From contig CAVSCI010000021.1 in NCBI GenBank assembly GCA_963726365.1, positions 124,001-188,000 of the forward strand: a stretch of DNA of 64,000 nt, in the 5' to 3' direction. A model generated the notes under the pieces. It had not been told where the DNA came from, did no database searches, and was given only the letters and a program-made list of their open reading frames with translations. Shown piece by piece: positions 61,324-64,000 of the stretch; position 1 is the first letter of the stretch, and each line of letters opens with the position of its first letter. Position numbers and translations under genes: made by a program. Origin of the DNA: JAABQG01 sp963726365 (GTDB lineage Bacteria > Pseudomonadota > Gammaproteobacteria > Burkholderiales > Burkholderiaceae_C).

Positions 61324-62541
61324 TCAATCCCATGAAAGCGCGCCGCCCGACTGGTACTCCAGCACCCGGGTCTCGAAGAAGTTGCGCTCTTTCTTCAGGT
61401 CAATCATTTCGCTCATCCAGGGAAACGGATTTTCTTCGTTGGCAAAAAGTGTTTCCAGGCCAATCTGCGTCGCCCTGCGATTGGCGATGTAGCGAAGGTA
61501 ACCCTTGAACATCGAGGCGTTCATGCCCAGCACGCCACGCGGCATGGTGTCCTCGGCGTACTGGTATTCCAGTTCAACAGCCTTCATGAACAACGCCTTG
61601 ATTTCGGTCTTGAACTCCGACGTCCAGAGCTGCGGATTTTCCAGTTTGAGCTGATTGATCAGGTCAATGCCGAAGTTGCAGTGCATGGATTCGTCGCGCA
61701 GGATGTATTGGTACTGCTCGGCGGCGCCGGTCATCTTGTTCTGGCGGCCCAGCGCCAGAATCTGCGTAAAGCCGACGTAGAAGAACAAGCCCTCCATCAG
61801 GCAGGCAAAAACGATCAGCGACTTCAACAGCGTCTGGTCATTTTCCAGTGTCCCGGTCTTGAAGTCGGGGTCCATGATCGCTTCGATGAATGGAATCAGG
61901 AACTCGTCCTTGTTGCGGATGGAGGCCACCTCGTTGTACGCGTTGAAGATCTCGCCCTCATCGAGTCCGAGTGACTCGACGATGTACTGGTAGGCGTGCG
62001 TGTGGATGGCTTCTTCGAAGGCCTGGCGGAGCAGGAACTGGCGGCACTCCGGTGCCGTGATGTGCCGGTAGGTGCCAAGCACGATGTTGTTGGCAGCCAG
62101 TGAATCCGCAGTGACAAAGAAGCCGAGGTTGCGCTTGATGATGCGACGCTCATCTTCGGTCAGACCATTCGGGTCTTTCCAGAGCGCGATGTCGCGGTTC
62201 ATGTTCACCTCTTGCGGCATCCAGTGGTTGGCGCAGGTGGCAAGGTATTTCTCCCATGCCCACTTGTATTTGAAAGGAACCAGCTGGTTGACGTCGGTCT
62301 GCCCGTTGATGATCCGTTTGTCAGCCGCATTGACCCGGCGACGCTCGGGCACACTGCCTTGAGAAATTCGGGCCGGCGACATGGGAACTGTCGCGCCGTC
62401 ATCGAGCATGCGGGTGGTGGATTGAGCTTTCTTTTCCAGCGACGGATACTCCTGCAGCCGACTGTCCACAAGGCCGGTGGTGAGGGGCTGCTGCAACGCA
62501 GACGGCAGAGATGGTGTGACTTCTTCGTCCCAGGAAAGCAT
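61324..62541 (-). CDS. nrdB: Ribonucleotide reductase class Ia, beta subunit
   Basis: A 405-residue di-iron protein that generates the radical for NrdA. Iron ligands and the radical Tyr are in AFEEAIHTHAYQYI (Glu, His and Tyr spaced as Glu115, His118 and Tyr122 in E. coli); further ligands lie in FVTADSLAANN, CLMEGLFFYVG and LRDESMHCNFG. An N-terminal extension of about 60 residues precedes the core. It is 97 bases after nrdA on the same strand. Confidence 0.95.
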   Translation of the reverse strand: MLSWDEEVTPSLPSALQQPLTTGLVDSRLQEYPSLEKKAQSTTRMLDDGATVPMSPARISQGSVPERRRVNAADKRIINGQTDVNQLVPFKYKWAWEKYLATCANHWMPQEVNMNRDIALWKDPNGLTEDERRIIKRNLGFFVTADSLAANNIVLGTYRHITAPECRQFLLRQAFEEAIHTHAYQYIVESLGLDEGEIFNAYNEVASIRNKDEFLIPFIEAIMDPDFKTGTLENDQTLLKSLIVFACLMEGLFFYVGFTQILALGRQNKMTGAAEQYQYILRDESMHCNFGIDLINQLKLENPQLWTSEFKTEIKALFMKAVELEYQYAEDTMPRGVLGMNASMFKGYLRYIANRRATQIGLETLFANEENPFPWMSEMIDLKKERNFFETRVLEYQSGGALSWD

Positions 62542-62638
62542 AGAAAATTCCAGTGTTCAAATTATCAAAGCAACGATTTGAATTGCAAAGGATTCATTCA
62601 CATCGTCGCCGTTTTTTGTTGCGTCGTTGCGTCGTCGA

Positions 62639-64000
62639 TTACTGGCAGGCTTCGCAACCTGGATCGTCGATCGCACAAAACTTGATGTCGGTTGCTGGCG
62701 CTGCATTCATTTGGGATTGCGCTGCGGCTGCGGCTGCGTCGATTGCACTTACGGTGCCGCGCGATTCATCGCCTGAGGCTACGGCATTCATGCGTCCGGC
62801 CTTGACGGTTGATTTTTCAGCGTGCGTGGCACCCATCGTGCGCAGGTAGTAGGTGGTCTTCAAGCCGCTGACCCAAGCGAGCTTGTAGGTATCGTCAAGC
62901 TTCTTCCCCGAGGCCCCCGCCATGTAGATGTTCAATGACTGTGCCTGATCGATCCATTTCTGGCGACGGGCGGCTGCCTCTACCAGCCATTGCGGCTCGA
63001 CCTCAAATGCAGTCGCGTAGAGTTCCTTGATTTCGTTCGGAACACGGTCGATGGGACGCAGTGAGCCATCGAAATGCTTGAGGTCCATGACCATCACATC
63101 GTCCCAGAGTCCGAGTCGCTTCAGATCGCGCACCAGGTAGCCATTGATGATGGTGAACTCACCTGACAGGTTGGACTTGACCGAGAGGTTGCCGAAGCAG
63201 GGCTCTATCGAGGCATCCACACCGATGATGTTGGAGATCGTCGCAGTGGGCGCAATGGCGACGCAGTTGGAGTTGCGCATGCCATCCGCTGCGATCTTCT
63301 TGCGCAGTGCGTCCCAGTCCAGCGTGGCTGAACGGTCGACCTCGACATAACCCCCACGCTCGCGCGCCAGAAGGTCCAGCGTGTCGAGCGGCAGCACGCC
63401 CTGGTCCCAGAGCGAGCCCTTGTAGCTGGCGTACTTGCCGCGCTCGCGCGCCAGCTCTGTGGAAGCCCAATAGGCGTAGTAGCAGATCGCTTCCATCGAG
63501 GTGTCGGCAAAAGCCACGGCCTCGGCTGACGCGTAGGGGATGTGCAATTCATACAGGCTGTCCTGGAAACCCATGAGCCCCAGGCCCACAGGGCGGTGAC
63601 GCAAGTTGGAGTCGCGGGCTTTCTTGACTGCGTAGTAGTTGATGTCGATCACGTTGTCCAGCATTCGCATGGCCGTGGTGATCGTCTTCTGCAGCTTGGC
63701 GTGGTCAACCCGGCCATCCTTGATGTGTTGCAGCAGGTTGATAGAGCCCAGGTTGCACACGGCGGTCTCTGTGTCGCTGGTATTGAGCGTGATTTCGGTG
63801 CACAGGTTGGACGAGTGCACCACGCCCACATGCTGCTGCGGTGAGCGAACGTTGCAGGCATCCTTGAAGGTGATCCAGGGGTGGCCGGTCTCGAACAACA
63901 TGGAGAGCATCTTGCGCCAAAGGTCGGTCGCGCGAACTTTGCGTGAAGGCTTGATTTCGCCGCGCTCGGCCTTCTCTTCGTAGGCGACATAGGCCTTCTC
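62639..64000 (-). CDS. nrdA: Ribonucleotide reductase class Ia, alpha subunit (3' part)
   Basis: The C-terminal 453 residues; the start lies beyond the right edge. Active-site motifs are visible: SSNLCTEITL (Asn-Cys-Glu of the catalytic site), TAVCNLGSINL (second redox Cys), NCVAIAPTATISNIIGVDASIEP, and the C-terminal shuttle pair CEACQ at the very end. It reduces ribonucleotides to deoxyribonucleotides. A tail rich in Ala before KFCAIDD is normal linker. Confidence 0.96.
   Translation of the reverse strand, partial: EKAYVAYEEKAERGEIKPSRKVRATDLWRKMLSMLFETGHPWITFKDACNVRSPQQHVGVVHSSNLCTEITLNTSDTETAVCNLGSINLLQHIKDGRVDHAKLQKTITTAMRMLDNVIDINYYAVKKARDSNLRHRPVGLGLMGFQDSLYELHIPYASAEAVAFADTSMEAICYYAYWASTELARERGKYASYKGSLWDQGVLPLDTLDLLARERGGYVEVDRSATLDWDALRKKIAADGMRNSNCVAIAPTATISNIIGVDASIEPCFGNLSVKSNLSGEFTIINGYLVRDLKRLGLWDDVMVMDLKHFDGSLRPIDRVPNEIKELYATAFEVEPQWLVEAAARRQKWIDQAQSLNIYMAGASGKKLDDTYKLAWVSGLKTTYYLRTMGATHAEKSTVKAGRMNAVASGDESRGTVSAIDAAAAAAQSQMNAAPATDIKFCAIDDPGCEACQ

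Noticed and set aside
1..64000. CRISPR arrays, defence systems, prophage, insertion sequences, tRNA and rRNA genes
   Set aside because: I looked for spaced repeats, transposase or integrase motifs beyond xerC, and tRNA T-loop patterns, and saw none that held up.

Overview
The window looks like chromosome from a Gram-negative betaproteobacterium of the order Burkholderiales, most probably family Comamonadaceae. This rests on high GC, a meso-diaminopimelate murein pathway (dapF, murE with a DNPR motif, mpl), LPS synthesis (lpxC), the order dapF-DUF484-xerC, hslVU directly before a complete mraZ-to-lpxC division and cell-wall cluster, accBC-prmA-DUF3426, and a KKAAPA-repeat histone H1-like protein. 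No phage, insertion sequence, CRISPR array, tRNA or rRNA gene was seen. Most of the region is housekeeping, so the interesting signals are small: leaders, repeats, altered active sites and frameshifts.

Layout. 1-3.3 kb: minus-strand redox and sulfur genes (a FAD oxidoreductase cut by the left edge, cysteine synthase, flavin amine oxidase), then RNase P RNA. 3.3-7.3 kb: a cysteine-free IscR-like regulator divergent from a NhaR-like LysR regulator, then a pseudouridine-synthase-like gene coupled to a Nudix/metallo-beta-lactamase fusion. 7.5-11.5 kb: dapF, DUF484, xerC and an RlmI-type methyltransferase. 11.7-16 kb: a His-rich CobW-family GTPase, a DksA with a long Lys/Ala-rich N-terminus, and a large STAS-domain protein. 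16-18 kb: hslVU protease.

18.1-36.6 kb is the dcw cluster: mraZ, rsmH, ftsL, ftsI, murE, murF, mraY, murD, ftsW, murG, murC, ddl, ftsQ, ftsA, ftsZ, lpxC. Most junctions overlap by 1-11 bases, so it is probably one translationally coupled operon that makes lipid II, builds the divisome and commits to lipid A. The promoter region carries a MraZ-type repeat. A 58-residue membrane protein follows lpxC.

36.6-44 kb is a minus-strand block: ruvC, CdsA-like and PlsC-like lipid genes, mtgA, aroE, a TonB-like protein, an RNB ribonuclease and a YqiA-like esterase. 44-51.2 kb is on the plus strand: phoD, rodA, yegP-like, tldD (frameshifted), DAHP synthase behind an aromatic leader peptide and attenuator, and thpR. 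51.3-54.5 kb on the minus strand holds mpl and an acyl-CoA synthetase, both frameshifted. 54.5-60.6 kb on the plus strand holds an unknown protein, a TlpA-like thioredoxin, accB, accC, prmA, a broken DUF3426 gene and a PfkB-family kinase. 60.6-64 kb on the minus strand holds the histone-like protein, nrdB and the 3' part of nrdA.

Five genes carry apparent frameshifts, mostly single-base gains near G/C runs. This may reflect sequence errors rather than real gene decay. The best leads are the aroG attenuator, the cluster-less IscR homologue, a long-armed hairpin embedded inside mpl, and the repeat-expanded histone-like gene.
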